Shown in pieces: positions 18,319 through 26,207 of a DNA stretch of 64,000 nucleotides. Numbering within the stretch: position 1 is the first letter of the stretch; every line of letters begins with the position of its first letter. A program made the translations under genes and the position numbers. Source of the DNA: Peribacillus frigoritolerans (GTDB lineage Bacteria > Bacillota > Bacilli > Bacillales > DSM-1321); the NCBI RefSeq assembly GCF_001636405.1, contig NZ_KV440950.1, forward strand, positions 4,630,778 to 4,694,777, read 5' to 3'. The notes below the pieces were generated by a model. The model worked only from the letters and a program-made list of their open reading frames with translations. It was not told the DNA's origin and ran no database searches.

Positions 18319-18350
18319 TATAATGTATTGTGTATACACAATACATTATA
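18319..18350. promoter_or_regulatory. 32-bp perfect palindrome, GntR-type operator candidate 1
   Basis: Perfect self-complementary sequence with left half TATAATGTATTGTGTA and centre TGTATACA. It is upstream of the MHS transporter and belongs to the series at 20887, 24874 and 25997, all centred on TGTATACA, the usual shape of FCD-type GntR operators. Confidence 0.7.
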
Positions 18351-18439
18351 GAAATACAGTCAATAAAGATAAAAGTCGTTCTGGTGAAAAAGTTTAAAGA
18401 CAATCGCCATTTGTTCTCAACCGTGGACATATTGATATA

Positions 18440-19213
18440 TCAGCCTAAGCAAAGATGTTTATCGGTATATCCAAATTTCCGTGAAATCTCGAGTGCTGCA
18501 CACTTAACCTTTTTAACCAATGGAGGCAACAACCCCTTTTCGTAGTTCACCTCTAGACCTTCAACACTAATGCCCGCTATGATATAACCTTTATGATCAA
18601 AAATAGGAGCGGCTACCGCAGATATATAATTTTCAAGTTCCGAGTGACTGACCGTAAATCCCGTTTTTCGAGTCTCTTCTAGAAGAATACGAAGTCTCTC
18701 TTTAACTGTAATCGTTCCAGATGCGATCGACTTCAGTTCGGTTTGCTCTAAATATTGTTCCTGTTCATACTTCGGCTGAAAAGCGAGAATGACACGTGAA
18801 CACGCTCCGGCATATAGCGGCATTCTCCGGCCAATTGCCGTATTAAGCCTTACCCGCTGTTTTGTATCCAGTTTTTCGATGCAGATTGCCTCATTCCCAT
18901 CAAGTACGATGAGATTAACGGCTTCCCCTACCTTATCATGAAATTTTTGCATAATCGGCAGAGCTACTTCTCGAATATCGGACCGTTCAGCTACTAAATG
19001 GCCAAACTGAAGAAATAACAGCCCAAGTGAGTATTTTCCACCTCTATCTTTATCGAGAAGACCCATCTCTTCAAGTGACATCACCATTCGAAAAACAGAT
19101 GTTTTCGGTATCCCTGAAAACTGTACGATTTCATTAAGACCTAGCTTTGAATGCGTTAAGAAAAGAGTAAGGATATCCATTGATCTGACGACTGTCTTAT
19201 TTTTGCTTTGCAT
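18440..19213 (-). CDS. IclR family transcriptional regulator
   Basis: ATG at 19213 is the likely start (AAGGAGGGG, 6-base spacing), giving 257 aa. Residues about 8-70 form the winged helix (NEIVQFSGIPKTSVFRMVMS), and the C-terminal two thirds is the IclR effector domain with RMPLYAGACSRVILAF and the closing AAPIFDHKGYIIAGISVEG. IclR proteins sense aromatic or small carboxylic acids and control degradation genes. The gene is last in the monooxygenase cluster, 91 bases past the flavin reductase stop. A second, GntR-type regulator for the cluster lies at 25253. IclR proteins bind GAAACA-type dyads in several systems, so it is also a candidate for the dyads at 0.6-5.7 kb, though it is 13 kb away (speculative). 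Confidence 0.9.
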   Translation of the reverse strand: MQSKNKTVVRSMDILTLFLTHSKLGLNEIVQFSGIPKTSVFRMVMSLEEMGLLDKDRGGKYSLGLLFLQFGHLVAERSDIREVALPIMQKFHDKVGEAVNLIVLDGNEAICIEKLDTKQRVRLNTAIGRRMPLYAGACSRVILAFQPKYEQEQYLEQTELKSIASGTITVKERLRILLEETRKTGFTVSHSELENYISAVAAPIFDHKGYIIAGISVEGLEVNYEKGLLPPLVKKVKCAALEISRKFGYTDKHLCLG

Positions 19214-19304
19214 GAGTTTCCCCTCCTTAACCACAACAAAAGCCCTTTTTAGAAAGCTCACACAACTTTAACTATTAAACTTAAACAATAATCCTGCCAT
19301 AAGT

Positions 19305-19769
19305 TTAGCTGAGTATTTTGCCGTATTTCCCTTCATAGAAGGTTAGTGGTGCCCCTTCACTAATGTCGAGTTCAGTTACTTCTCCAATAAAGAGTGTATG
19401 GTCCCCAGCTATTTGTTTACTATGGACCTTACAGACGATGTTTGCTAAAGCATTTTTTATTACTGGAAGTTCATTTATCCAGCCAAATTCAATCTGGCGA
19501 TTATCTTTAATCTGCCCTGCAAAATGCATGGATAACTCTTTTTGGGCTTCTGACAATATATTTACAGCAAATTTACCAGATTCATTAATTTTATCTAGCA
19601 TTTTAGCATTTTCGCCTATGGATATGATAACCAACCTTGGGTTAAGGGAAACTGACATAAATGCATTCGCCGTCATACCGTGTGCTTCATTTTCTAAAAG
19701 TGTCGTGATCACTGTTACTCCTGTAGCAAATTTCCCCATCGCATTTCTAAAATTTCTATCATCCATCAT
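19305..19769 (-). CDS. Flavin reductase, HpaC-like (small component of a two-component monooxygenase)
   Basis: 154 aa of the flavin reductase fold: FRNAMGKFATGVTVITT at the N-terminus, GMTANAFMSVSLNPRLV as the flavin-binding stretch, and the closing GDHTLFIGEV motif near residue 124. It supplies reduced FMN or FAD to a partner oxygenase, here most likely the HpaB-type protein at 23301-24767. The ATG overlaps the stop of the FAD-synthetase-like gene (ATGA), with AAGGAGG inside that gene, so the two are translationally coupled. Coupling flavin synthesis to flavin reduction suits a cluster with high flavin demand. Confidence 0.9.
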   Translation of the reverse strand: MMDDRNFRNAMGKFATGVTVITTLLENEAHGMTANAFMSVSLNPRLVIISIGENAKMLDKINESGKFAVNILSEAQKELSMHFAGQIKDNRQIEFGWINELPVIKNALANIVCKVHSKQIAGDHTLFIGEVTELDISEGAPLTFYEGKYGKILS

Positions 19770-20650
19770 TTTATAACCTCCTTAAAATTTGTACTGCACT
19801 GATACTTTGACTCAAAAGGTATCTGTTTTAAAAATTTAACCGTCACTCCTTCCGCAACACCTCCCTTCAGCATTTCTATAACTTGACCGCTAATTTCATC
19901 ATTTTTCCTGCTGGATCCATATCTTATAAATAACCCCTGACAAGTTTTATTCCAGGTTTTGATTTCTACACGATATACACCTGGCGCTGGCAGGATATAC
20001 TTATTTTCGGTATGGAACTCCATATTTTTCTTTTTATCGTGTTTATGTCTATTTGAACCATTAACGACCCCTTTAATTTCAAAATGATGTCCCATATAGT
20101 AAGGAACAAGGTGGACATCTCCGTCCCTTACTATTTTCCTGATTATGGTTGAACTTATTTTTTCGCCATTATGTACCTGTTTTGAAATCACGGTTACATC
20201 AAAAGGGTTATTTTCACTCATTTTTTGCAAATAATCAGCAGTCCCTTGAGCTTTTTTACCAAAGGTAAAGTCAAATCCCACAACTAAGTGTTTAGCTTGA
20301 AGACCTAGAACATATTGTTTAATAAAATCAGATGGCAAAAGGGAAGCAAATGATGAATTAAACTTTATGACAAAAAGTTTATCCACTCCAATGGCAGCCA
20401 TTCTTTCAATCTTTAAAGCCAGGGGAGTTATATATCTCCAATCTTTCTCCAATTTGATTACTTCATTTGGATGTGGATCGAAGGTCATCGCCGTGAATTT
20501 AAGATTGTTCTTTTCAGCTATTTTCTTGGTTTGCATTAACAGAGATTGATGCCCTAAATGAACACCGTCAAAAAAACCTAATGCCATTACATGAGGCTCC
20601 CTTGGATATAGGGATCCCTTTAGTGGATGTGTTAAATGGTAAACTTCCAA
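19766..20650 (-). CDS. FAD synthetase-like protein (RibF family, kinase half degenerate)
   Basis: TTG start at 20650 with AAGGTG upstream; 294 aa. Residues 1-170 are a good RibF adenylyltransferase domain: ALGFFDGVHLGHQSLL (nucleotide site), MTFDPHPNEVIK, VVGFDFTFGKKAQGTADYL and ISSTIIRKIVRDGDV. The C-terminal half should be the riboflavin kinase domain with its glycine- and PTAN-containing phosphate loop, but the corresponding region reads GVVNGSNRHKHDKKKNMEF with no PTAN motif; only the later PAPGVYRVEI strand resembles the family. The protein therefore probably makes FAD from FMN but does not phosphorylate riboflavin (inference). It is coupled to the flavin reductase gene downstream. An operator-like palindrome lies 237 bases upstream. 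Confidence 0.8.
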   Translation of the reverse strand: MEVYHLTHPLKGSLYPREPHVMALGFFDGVHLGHQSLLMQTKKIAEKNNLKFTAMTFDPHPNEVIKLEKDWRYITPLALKIERMAAIGVDKLFVIKFNSSFASLLPSDFIKQYVLGLQAKHLVVGFDFTFGKKAQGTADYLQKMSENNPFDVTVISKQVHNGEKISSTIIRKIVRDGDVHLVPYYMGHHFEIKGVVNGSNRHKHDKKKNMEFHTENKYILPAPGVYRVEIKTWNKTCQGLFIRYGSSRKNDEISGQVIEMLKGGVAEGVTVKFLKQIPFESKYQCSTNFKEVIK

Positions 20651-20719
20651 CTTGCTTCACCTTCTCCGTCATTAAGTTAATAAAATTTTGTCAAAGGGGA
20701 AAAAATGGTGTTGTCGATT

Positions 20720-20809
20720 TTATTTAATGGAATACTGGACTTCAAAAACCTTGCATCCGTTTGCTAACCAAGGACCAAGTTTCGTGCCCGGTGGACGGGT
20801 ATTACCCAT
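20720..20809 (-). pseudogene. Remnant of a third cupin repeat
   Basis: A 29-codon frame with stop at 20720 reads NTRPPGTKLGPWLANGCKVF then EVQYSIK. It matches the end of both repeats of the intact double cupin (RPPGMEHGPWKSPNGCRIFEVRYY). The front of the domain is missing, so it cannot function. Confidence 0.6.
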
Positions 20810-20886
20810 TCATGCGGAATCAACAACTTTCCAATAATCTTGTATGTGCACTCATTTTTTACCGATTAAAGGTTTCTGTGTAATGA

Positions 20887-20902
20887 ATTATGTATACATA
20901 AT
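20887..20902. promoter_or_regulatory. GntR-type operator candidate 2 (ATTATGTATACATAAT)
   Basis: Perfect 16-bp palindrome between the double-cupin gene and the FAD-synthetase-like gene. Its presence inside the cluster suggests a second promoter for the downstream half (FAD synthetase, flavin reductase, IclR). Confidence 0.65.
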
Positions 20903-21088
20903 CCATGACACAGAACATTCACATACCTGCTTCCTGTGATACCCAATTATCAATTTGAGCATTCAGCACGTGGTCCCTGTGGAAGAATATATCAGAGATA
21001 AAAGGCTCCTCGTTGTTTGATGTCACGAGAAGCCATTTGATGGATTGCCATATTGCTATAGGAATGCAGAAGTCCGGTACATACCTCT

Positions 21089-21805
21089 TTATTGTTGCGT
21101 GGAGTAATAGCGGACCTCGAAAATCTTACAGCCATCTGGTGATTTCCACGGTCCATGTTCCATACCGGGAGGGCGGCAAGCAACCATTCCTGCTGTAAAT
21201 TCCTCATTTAGACGCAAATCGATTAAAGATCCTTCAATAATATATAATTCTTCCCAAAAATCATGGACTTGCACGCCATTAGGAGATGTATCTGTCCCTG
21301 GACCGTTATGAAGAATTCTTGTAGCGACCCCTGTAGTAGGGTCAGAAGCAATGATTCTTTCAGAAAGGCTCTTAACTTTACTAAAAGGCTGCGCTTCAAA
21401 AGTGGTATGATCGACAAATTCATGTTCTTCTTTTTTCTGATCTGCATAATAGCGAACTTCGAAAATCCTGCAGCCATTAGGTGATTTCCATGGACCATGC
21501 TCCATCCCTGGAGGACGGCATGCAACCATTCCTGCTGTAAATTCCTCATTTAGACGTAAATCGATTAAGGATCCTTCAATAATATATAATTCTTCCCAAA
21601 AGTCATGGACTTGCACGCCATCAGGCGATGTATCAGTACCTGCTTCCAGTTCAAGGATACGAGTTGCTACATTAGTATCTGGAATCTGCGCAATAATCCG
21701 TTGAGATGCACCTTCTACAGTTTTTGAAGGAACGGCCTCAAAGGTTTTATACTCAACAAATTCCAACTCTGGTTTTCTATCAATTTTCATTTTTGATTTT
21801 TCCAT
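21089..21805 (-). CDS. Double-cupin protein (two near-identical cupin repeats)
   Basis: 238 aa made of two 114-residue repeats (about 10-120 and 124-236). Each contains VATRIL, then VQVHDFWEELYIIEGSLIDL, LNEEFTAGMVACRPPGMEHG and IFEVRYY. This is the small anti-ChrR/cupin pattern, with candidate metal ligands His and Glu in HDFWEE and His in GMEHG. Function unknown; related single cupins act as dioxygenases, isomerases or sensors. The start ATG (21805) follows the DUF2848 stop by one base, with GGAGG inside the upstream gene, so the two are coupled. The repeats are more alike than expected for an old duplication, implying recent duplication or gene conversion. Confidence 0.8.
   Translation of the reverse strand: MEKSKMKIDRKPELEFVEYKTFEAVPSKTVEGASQRIIAQIPDTNVATRILELEAGTDTSPDGVQVHDFWEELYIIEGSLIDLRLNEEFTAGMVACRPPGMEHGPWKSPNGCRIFEVRYYADQKKEEHEFVDHTTFEAQPFSKVKSLSERIIASDPTTGVATRILHNGPGTDTSPNGVQVHDFWEELYIIEGSLIDLRLNEEFTAGMVACRPPGMEHGPWKSPDGCKIFEVRYYSTQQ
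21111..21293 (-). repeat. Intragenic direct repeat, second copy
   Basis: Matches 21453-21635 at a constant offset of 342 bases (114 codons), with only scattered substitutions and no gap. It encodes the core of cupin repeat two. Confidence 0.8.
21453..21635 (-). repeat. Intragenic direct repeat, first copy
   Basis: Partner of 21111-21293, encoding the core of cupin repeat one. Differences between copies are mostly synonymous. Confidence 0.8.
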
Positions 21806-21806
21806 T

Positions 21807-22484
21807 TCAAACTACCTCCGCATCCACTAAAATATGAACCTGATAATTCAATTGAATTTTGTTATCTGTTAAACGATCATATAATTCTGCTGAAAATGCT
21901 TCCCCATAAATGAATTCACCATTTATAATCGGTAATGTTCCGCAAAACACAATCATATCCTCACTATCATAGCCACGTTCTTCGATAATTTTGAGCAATT
22001 CTTCAGGATGCAAGAATTCTCCTAGCTTGCCTGCTTGGTACTCGTTTTTCACCCCATCGACGATCATCCAGCTTCTCATTTCAATGTCATCCCATCGATC
22101 TTTTACGTCATCCAAGTCCCAAAATTGTGTTGAAATAGGTTTGCTGCATACTTGTTTGGATTTCTGAATAGACACTTTTTCAAGCCCGCGATCCGTGTGG
22201 TCACTGCCTAGTCCTAAATACCATTTCCCTTCAATTTTCATGATGACCACTTCTGCTTCTCCGCTGCTGCTTTCTTGGATAACTGAAATTGAGTTATTTG
22301 TCGTAATGAGATTTGTTGAAAGATCGTAAATCATCGGAACTTGTGGAGGAGCCGGAACGCCGATCTCCTTCAATTCATCAATATGTTTTTTTACAGATTC
22401 CTGGTCTTTTCCCGTATAGCCGGCAATAAGCAATCGTTTAGGGTCTGCGACAATATTTCTTCCACAAACATTAATATTTATCAA
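21807..22484 (-). CDS. DUF2848 family protein (fumarylacetoacetate-hydrolase-like)
   Basis: 225 aa starting at TTG (22484), whose TTGA overlaps the stop of the C-N hydrolase gene; AGGAGG lies 8 bases before. Family landmarks are IAGYTGKDQESVKKHIDEL near residue 20, GVPAPPQVPMIYDLS, SSGEAEVV, GLGSDHTDRGLEKVSIQKSK and FCGTLPIINGEFIYGE. DUF2848 proteins have not been assigned a reaction with certainty; the SGEAE and GSDHTDR elements resemble metal-binding positions of the fumarylacetoacetate hydrolase fold, which cleaves C-C bonds in ring-opened products or hydrates them. Coupled translation with an amidase and a cupin suggests it handles the same intermediate. Confidence 0.8.
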   Translation of the reverse strand: MININVCGRNIVADPKRLLIAGYTGKDQESVKKHIDELKEIGVPAPPQVPMIYDLSTNLITTNNSISVIQESSSGEAEVVIMKIEGKWYLGLGSDHTDRGLEKVSIQKSKQVCSKPISTQFWDLDDVKDRWDDIEMRSWMIVDGVKNEYQAGKLGEFLHPEELLKIIEERGYDSEDMIVFCGTLPIINGEFIYGEAFSAELYDRLTDNKIQLNYQVHILVDAEVV

Positions 22485-23272
22485 CTGAATTCCTCCTGCC
22501 TATCTAATACCCGGTGCTTCAAATTAGGAAATACATCACGAATTTTAGCAACCTGAGCTGGATCAATCTCTGTTTTAATAATAGTTTCTTCATCTCCTCC
22601 AGCAGCCACAACAATCCCCCATGGGTCAACCACTTGACTATGACCAGCTAAAAGGACGTCATTAGTATTTCCAACACAATTACTCGAAATCAAGAAACAC
22701 TGGTTTTCCAATGCCCGAACTGAATTGAATAATTTCCAATGCTCCAGTCTTCTATGCGGCCAAGCAGATGTAACAAGAAGTAACTCTGCTCCTAAATCCA
22801 CTTCTGCACGGTACAATTCAGGAAATCGCAAATCATAACAAGTTGATAAGCCAACTTTCCCGAATTCTGTATCGACTACAGATGTTTCATTTCCTCTCGT
22901 CAATATTTGACCTTCTTTTGAACCATAACGAAATAAATGCATTTTTCGATAGGTTCCTATTAGTGTCCCATCCGGAGAAAATAGAACACTTGTGTTGTAG
23001 TACTTTCCATTATTTTTTTCTATAAAACTACCTGCAAATATATATGACTTAACTTCTTTGGCCTTTGCGGAGAAACGTTGGACAAAATCGCCATTCAATT
23101 CTTCTGATTCGTCTATATAGCGATCAAAAGAAAAGTACCCCGTTGCCCACGTTTCTGGTAAAACTATTAAATCTTGTCCTTTTAATCCATCAATCATTGA
23201 CTCCACACGATCTATGCGAGCAGATTTAGACTCACTATCTTTAATCTCCAATTGTATCGACGCTATTTTCAT
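22481..23272 (-). CDS. Carbon-nitrogen hydrolase (omega-amidase-like)
   Basis: 263 aa, with the triad Glu40 (LPETWATGYF), Lys110 (YRKMHLF) and Cys145 (STCYDLRFPELYR). The CYDLRFPELYR motif is typical of omega-amidases and their relatives, which release ammonia from dicarboxylic acid monoamides. The gene starts 28 bases after the HpaB-type oxygenase and overlaps DUF2848 by four bases. In a pathway that opens a nitrogen-containing ring, a step of this kind would remove the nitrogen as ammonia (inference). Confidence 0.88.
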   Translation of the reverse strand: MKIASIQLEIKDSESKSARIDRVESMIDGLKGQDLIVLPETWATGYFSFDRYIDESEELNGDFVQRFSAKAKEVKSYIFAGSFIEKNNGKYYNTSVLFSPDGTLIGTYRKMHLFRYGSKEGQILTRGNETSVVDTEFGKVGLSTCYDLRFPELYRAEVDLGAELLLVTSAWPHRRLEHWKLFNSVRALENQCFLISSNCVGNTNDVLLAGHSQVVDPWGIVVAAGGDEETIIKTEIDPAQVAKIRDVFPNLKHRVLDRQEEFS

Positions 23273-23300
23273 TTCTGCACCACCCTATCATTTATATTTT

Positions 23301-24767
23301 TTATATTAGTTCTTCCACTTGAGTGGGAAGTGAATAGCTTCCTAAAAATTTATCCACCATTTGAACCGGCTCATCATAGCCGTAATTTCTAAATGAAAAG
23401 CCTTTCGTGACGAAAGGTGCACCATTATAGAACATTTCATACTGTTGATGCCTGCCACCGAATTCTGAACCAATGATATCCCATACTAACTTAAATAGTT
23501 TAATTTTCTCCTCAGCCCCAACTCCCGTAGAACGTATATATTGATACATATCATCTTTCGTTTCAGGATTGATGAGCTCTTTATATGAGGATGGTAATTG
23601 TAAAACGCCTCCACCGCATAACTCCCGTAAAATTTTAATAGTGGAAGCATAGATAGTTTCCTGTTGACCGACTACACCATAAAGAAAACGTGGATTTGGT
23701 CGTGCCACACCGTTTTTGTCGATGATACAATTATATTCCGAAGCTAAAAGATTACCTTCTACAGAAGCAGCAATAGAAGCGAGTTCCCCTAACTTCTCTT
23801 GGACTGATGGGATTTTATCAATTCCATTCATAGCAGAAACTTTTCGGGCAGCACCAATCAAAAATTTCAATTTATTGCTAAATCTAATTTGCGCTTGATT
23901 ATTGCCTAATACGTGAGCTGGTGTTTCATGGAACTGAGCTCTCACGATGTCAATATTTTTGTAAACAAAAATATCTTGCCAAGGAATAAATACATCGTCA
24001 AAAACAACTAATGAATCACTTTCATCAAAACGGGAGGACAATGGGTAATCAAATGTGCTTGGTGATTTTTCAGCATAACCAGGCCTCGCATAAAATTTTA
24101 ATCCTTTTGCATGAATCGGCAGGACAAAAGACAAAGCATAATCTTCATCACCAGGTCTGAGTGGTGTAAGGCAACTTACGAATAAGTAATCGGATACGGC
24201 TGATGCAGTACCGAGCATTTGAGAACCTCGAACAATAATTCCATCCTCCCTTTCTTCGTACACTCCAACTGGGAGAAATTTATCTTCCTGCTCATGAGCT
24301 GCTTTACTTCGATCAATTTGTGGCGGAATAATAACGTATGTTACATATAGATCTTGATCTCGCACATGTTTATAGAAATTCAAAACATTATTTCCATAAC
24401 CTTCTCCTCCACGATCAAACACTTCGGGTGAACTGGCAAAAGCAGCCAAAAAGCTGGCAACGTGATCAGGGCTTCTTCCGACAAATCCACAAGTTGCTTC
24501 AGACCATTTAGAAATCGCCAATCTTCTCTCTTCAAGTTCTTCCCGACTCCTTGGAATCATATAAATTTTATTTGCTAGCGTACCGTCCTCAGTTTTGTAT
24601 GTCATATTCTGAGATTCATCCCATGCTAGGTCGTATAAGCCTGCAATGGTTTGGGTAATCCCTGTAAAAGCTGGGTGGGTCGTCACATCCTGTACTCGTT
24701 CCCCATTTATGTAGATTGCCCTATCATCTTTCAATGTCTGTAAATATTCTTTACCTGTTCTAACCAT
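23301..24767 (-). CDS. HpaB-family flavin-dependent monooxygenase (large component)
   Basis: 488 aa, the usual length of 4-hydroxyphenylacetate 3-monooxygenase relatives. N-terminal signature GKEYLQTLKDDRAIYINGER and VQDVTTHPAF; middle acyl-CoA-dehydrogenase-like domain with LPVGVYEEREDGIIVRGSQM and GTASAVSDYLFVS; C-terminal helices with ELCGGGVLQLPSS and FGGRHQQYEMFYNG. ATG at 24767 follows AGGAGG. These enzymes hydroxylate phenols or pyridinols using reduced flavin from a separate reductase, here 19305-19769. The substrate is unknown: the following amidase, DUF2848 and cupin genes are not those of the homoprotocatechuate route, and suggest a nitrogen heterocycle or amide (inference). A GntR-type operator lies about 110 bases upstream. 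Confidence 0.9.
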   Translation of the reverse strand: MVRTGKEYLQTLKDDRAIYINGERVQDVTTHPAFTGITQTIAGLYDLAWDESQNMTYKTEDGTLANKIYMIPRSREELEERRLAISKWSEATCGFVGRSPDHVASFLAAFASSPEVFDRGGEGYGNNVLNFYKHVRDQDLYVTYVIIPPQIDRSKAAHEQEDKFLPVGVYEEREDGIIVRGSQMLGTASAVSDYLFVSCLTPLRPGDEDYALSFVLPIHAKGLKFYARPGYAEKSPSTFDYPLSSRFDESDSLVVFDDVFIPWQDIFVYKNIDIVRAQFHETPAHVLGNNQAQIRFSNKLKFLIGAARKVSAMNGIDKIPSVQEKLGELASIAASVEGNLLASEYNCIIDKNGVARPNPRFLYGVVGQQETIYASTIKILRELCGGGVLQLPSSYKELINPETKDDMYQYIRSTGVGAEEKIKLFKLVWDIIGSEFGGRHQQYEMFYNGAPFVTKGFSFRNYGYDEPVQMVDKFLGSYSLPTQVEELI

Positions 24768-25252
24768 ACCTGATTCCTCCTATATGTTTGAATAAGTACA
24801 TGTTTTAAAAACAAGAAACGATTTAACAGCTTAATGGCGAACCTTAATTGTATTTTGTGTGATGTATTATGTATTGTGTATACATTAAAGGCTTTGCCAA
24901 TTCCTATCATGTAATTATGGTTGGTAAAGTCAAAGTGAATTTAATGTTTATCCCTTAAATATTCTCTACTCTTTACCTATGAACATCAACGACTGGTAAA
25001 CGCTTTCATTTACAATGAACTATAGACGGTTCTTTCAACACCATGGCTTACTATCTAAGCAAAAACCCAGGAAAAAGAATTGGAAGGATTTCTCCAAGGT
25101 TTTTGCTCTAAACGTGAGAATTGGTTTGACCTTGCTGTAAATCTTCCATTTCATAGGCAAGTTTATTCAAAACCGTTAATTTTTGTCCCTATAAATATAG
25201 TAAACTACCTTTTACTGGGAGCAATCCCTCCCTTCAATCATTTGATGGAAAA
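24768..25252. other. Promoter region and gene-free spacer between HpaB-type and GntR genes
   Basis: Holds operator candidate 3 and, at 25058-25107, an inverted repeat (AGCAAAAACC/GGTTTTTGCT, loop 30 bases) that may end GntR transcription. No convincing coding frame. Confidence 0.4.
24874..24887. promoter_or_regulatory. GntR-type operator candidate 3 (core TGTATACA at 24877)
   Basis: TTGTGTATACATTA centred on TGTATACA, 107 bases upstream of the HpaB-type gene. A second near-copy ATGTATTATGTATTG directly precedes it. The left arm is less symmetric than in the other three sites. Confidence 0.6.
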
Positions 25253-25924
25253 TCAAGAATTATCAACCATAATCAATGTTTCTTTTGTTTTTTCCAAATG
25301 GTTTAAAATCGCCTGTGAAGCTAGTTCGGGATTTTTCTCCTCTAAAGCCTGGATAATCTGAGTATGTTCCATTAAAACATTTTTCATTCTCCCAAGTTTA
25401 CTGACTGCTTTTAACCCCATTAGCTGAGTAAGGTTATGAAGATTGTTCAAAACTTGCTCTATTATGGTGAAGTTTGCCAGTCTTGTCAACGAGAGATGAA
25501 ACTCATGGTCTAGCTTAATAAAACTAATAGCATCATCATTTTGCAATGCTTCTTCTTGCTGCTTCAGAATTAATTTAAGCAGCCTCAGTTGTTCAGGTGA
25601 TGTAATTTCTTTTGTTAGTTTTTTCACTGATTCAACTTCAATAGCACTTCTTAGTAAAAAGATTTCATCCTGTTCCTCTGGAGTAATCTTTCTTACAGTT
25701 AAACCCTTCCTTGGAATGGAAACAAGTAATCCTTCCTTCACCAAATCTTGAATAGCTGCCCTTACCGGAGTTCTTGAAGTATCTAACCTTTCCGCTAATT
25801 GAACTTCTGTAAATATTTCATCACTGGTAATACCACCAAATAAAATGGCTTTTTTTATTTGATTATAAACTTTATCTTGTGTTGTTCTTTCCTTTTCGAT
25901 TGGTTTTAAATGAATTCCTGCCAT
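25253..25924 (-). CDS. GntR family transcriptional regulator, FCD subfamily (monooxygenase cluster)
   Basis: 223 aa. The winged helix spans about residues 14-75 (VQLAERLDTSRTPVRAAIQD, wing IPRKGLTV), followed by the FCD domain with LDHEFHLSLTRLANF, whose Asp and His match the metal-binding positions. The gene lies upstream of, and on the same strand as, the HpaB-type cluster. A 24-bp near-palindrome of the same type as the cluster operators lies 73 bases before its start, so autoregulation plus control of the cluster and the MHS transporter is likely. FCD proteins usually respond to a pathway carboxylate. Confidence 0.9.
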   Translation of the reverse strand: MAGIHLKPIEKERTTQDKVYNQIKKAILFGGITSDEIFTEVQLAERLDTSRTPVRAAIQDLVKEGLLVSIPRKGLTVRKITPEEQDEIFLLRSAIEVESVKKLTKEITSPEQLRLLKLILKQQEEALQNDDAISFIKLDHEFHLSLTRLANFTIIEQVLNNLHNLTQLMGLKAVSKLGRMKNVLMEHTQIIQALEEKNPELASQAILNHLEKTKETLIMVDNS

Positions 25925-25996
25925 ATTAATCCGTCCTTTTTGATAAGTCTTTACTTTATGAACAACTTGAATCTATATGATTGGCTAAATCCTCAT

Positions 25997-26020
25997 ATGT
26001 GTTATGTATACATAATACAT
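25997..26020. promoter_or_regulatory. 24-bp near-perfect palindrome, GntR-type operator candidate 4
   Basis: The core TTATGTATACATAA (26002-26015) is perfect. The outer arms ATGTG/ATACAT extend the symmetry to 24 bp with one mismatched pair. It is 73-96 bases upstream of the GntR start. Confidence 0.7.
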
Positions 26021-26171
26021 AACACTCCAGACATAAGTCAATAATATATTTTCCATTTTTCTGAATTTTACAAAACGGTCATTGTCTTTGTAATTTTCTT
26101 AAAACGCAATTTCATTTAAAAATCATTCTCTTTAAAGTCAAAAGATGTAACAAAAGGATAAAAAAACAAAT

Positions 26172-26195
26172 AAAAAAAACCCCAGATAATGGGGG
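26172..26195 (-). terminator. Rho-independent terminator after the hemoglobin gene
   Basis: Reverse strand: CCCC-ATTATCT-GGGG then eight T. It begins 13 bases beyond the stop codon. Confidence 0.75.
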
Positions 26196-26207
26196 ATGGA
26201 TCGATAT

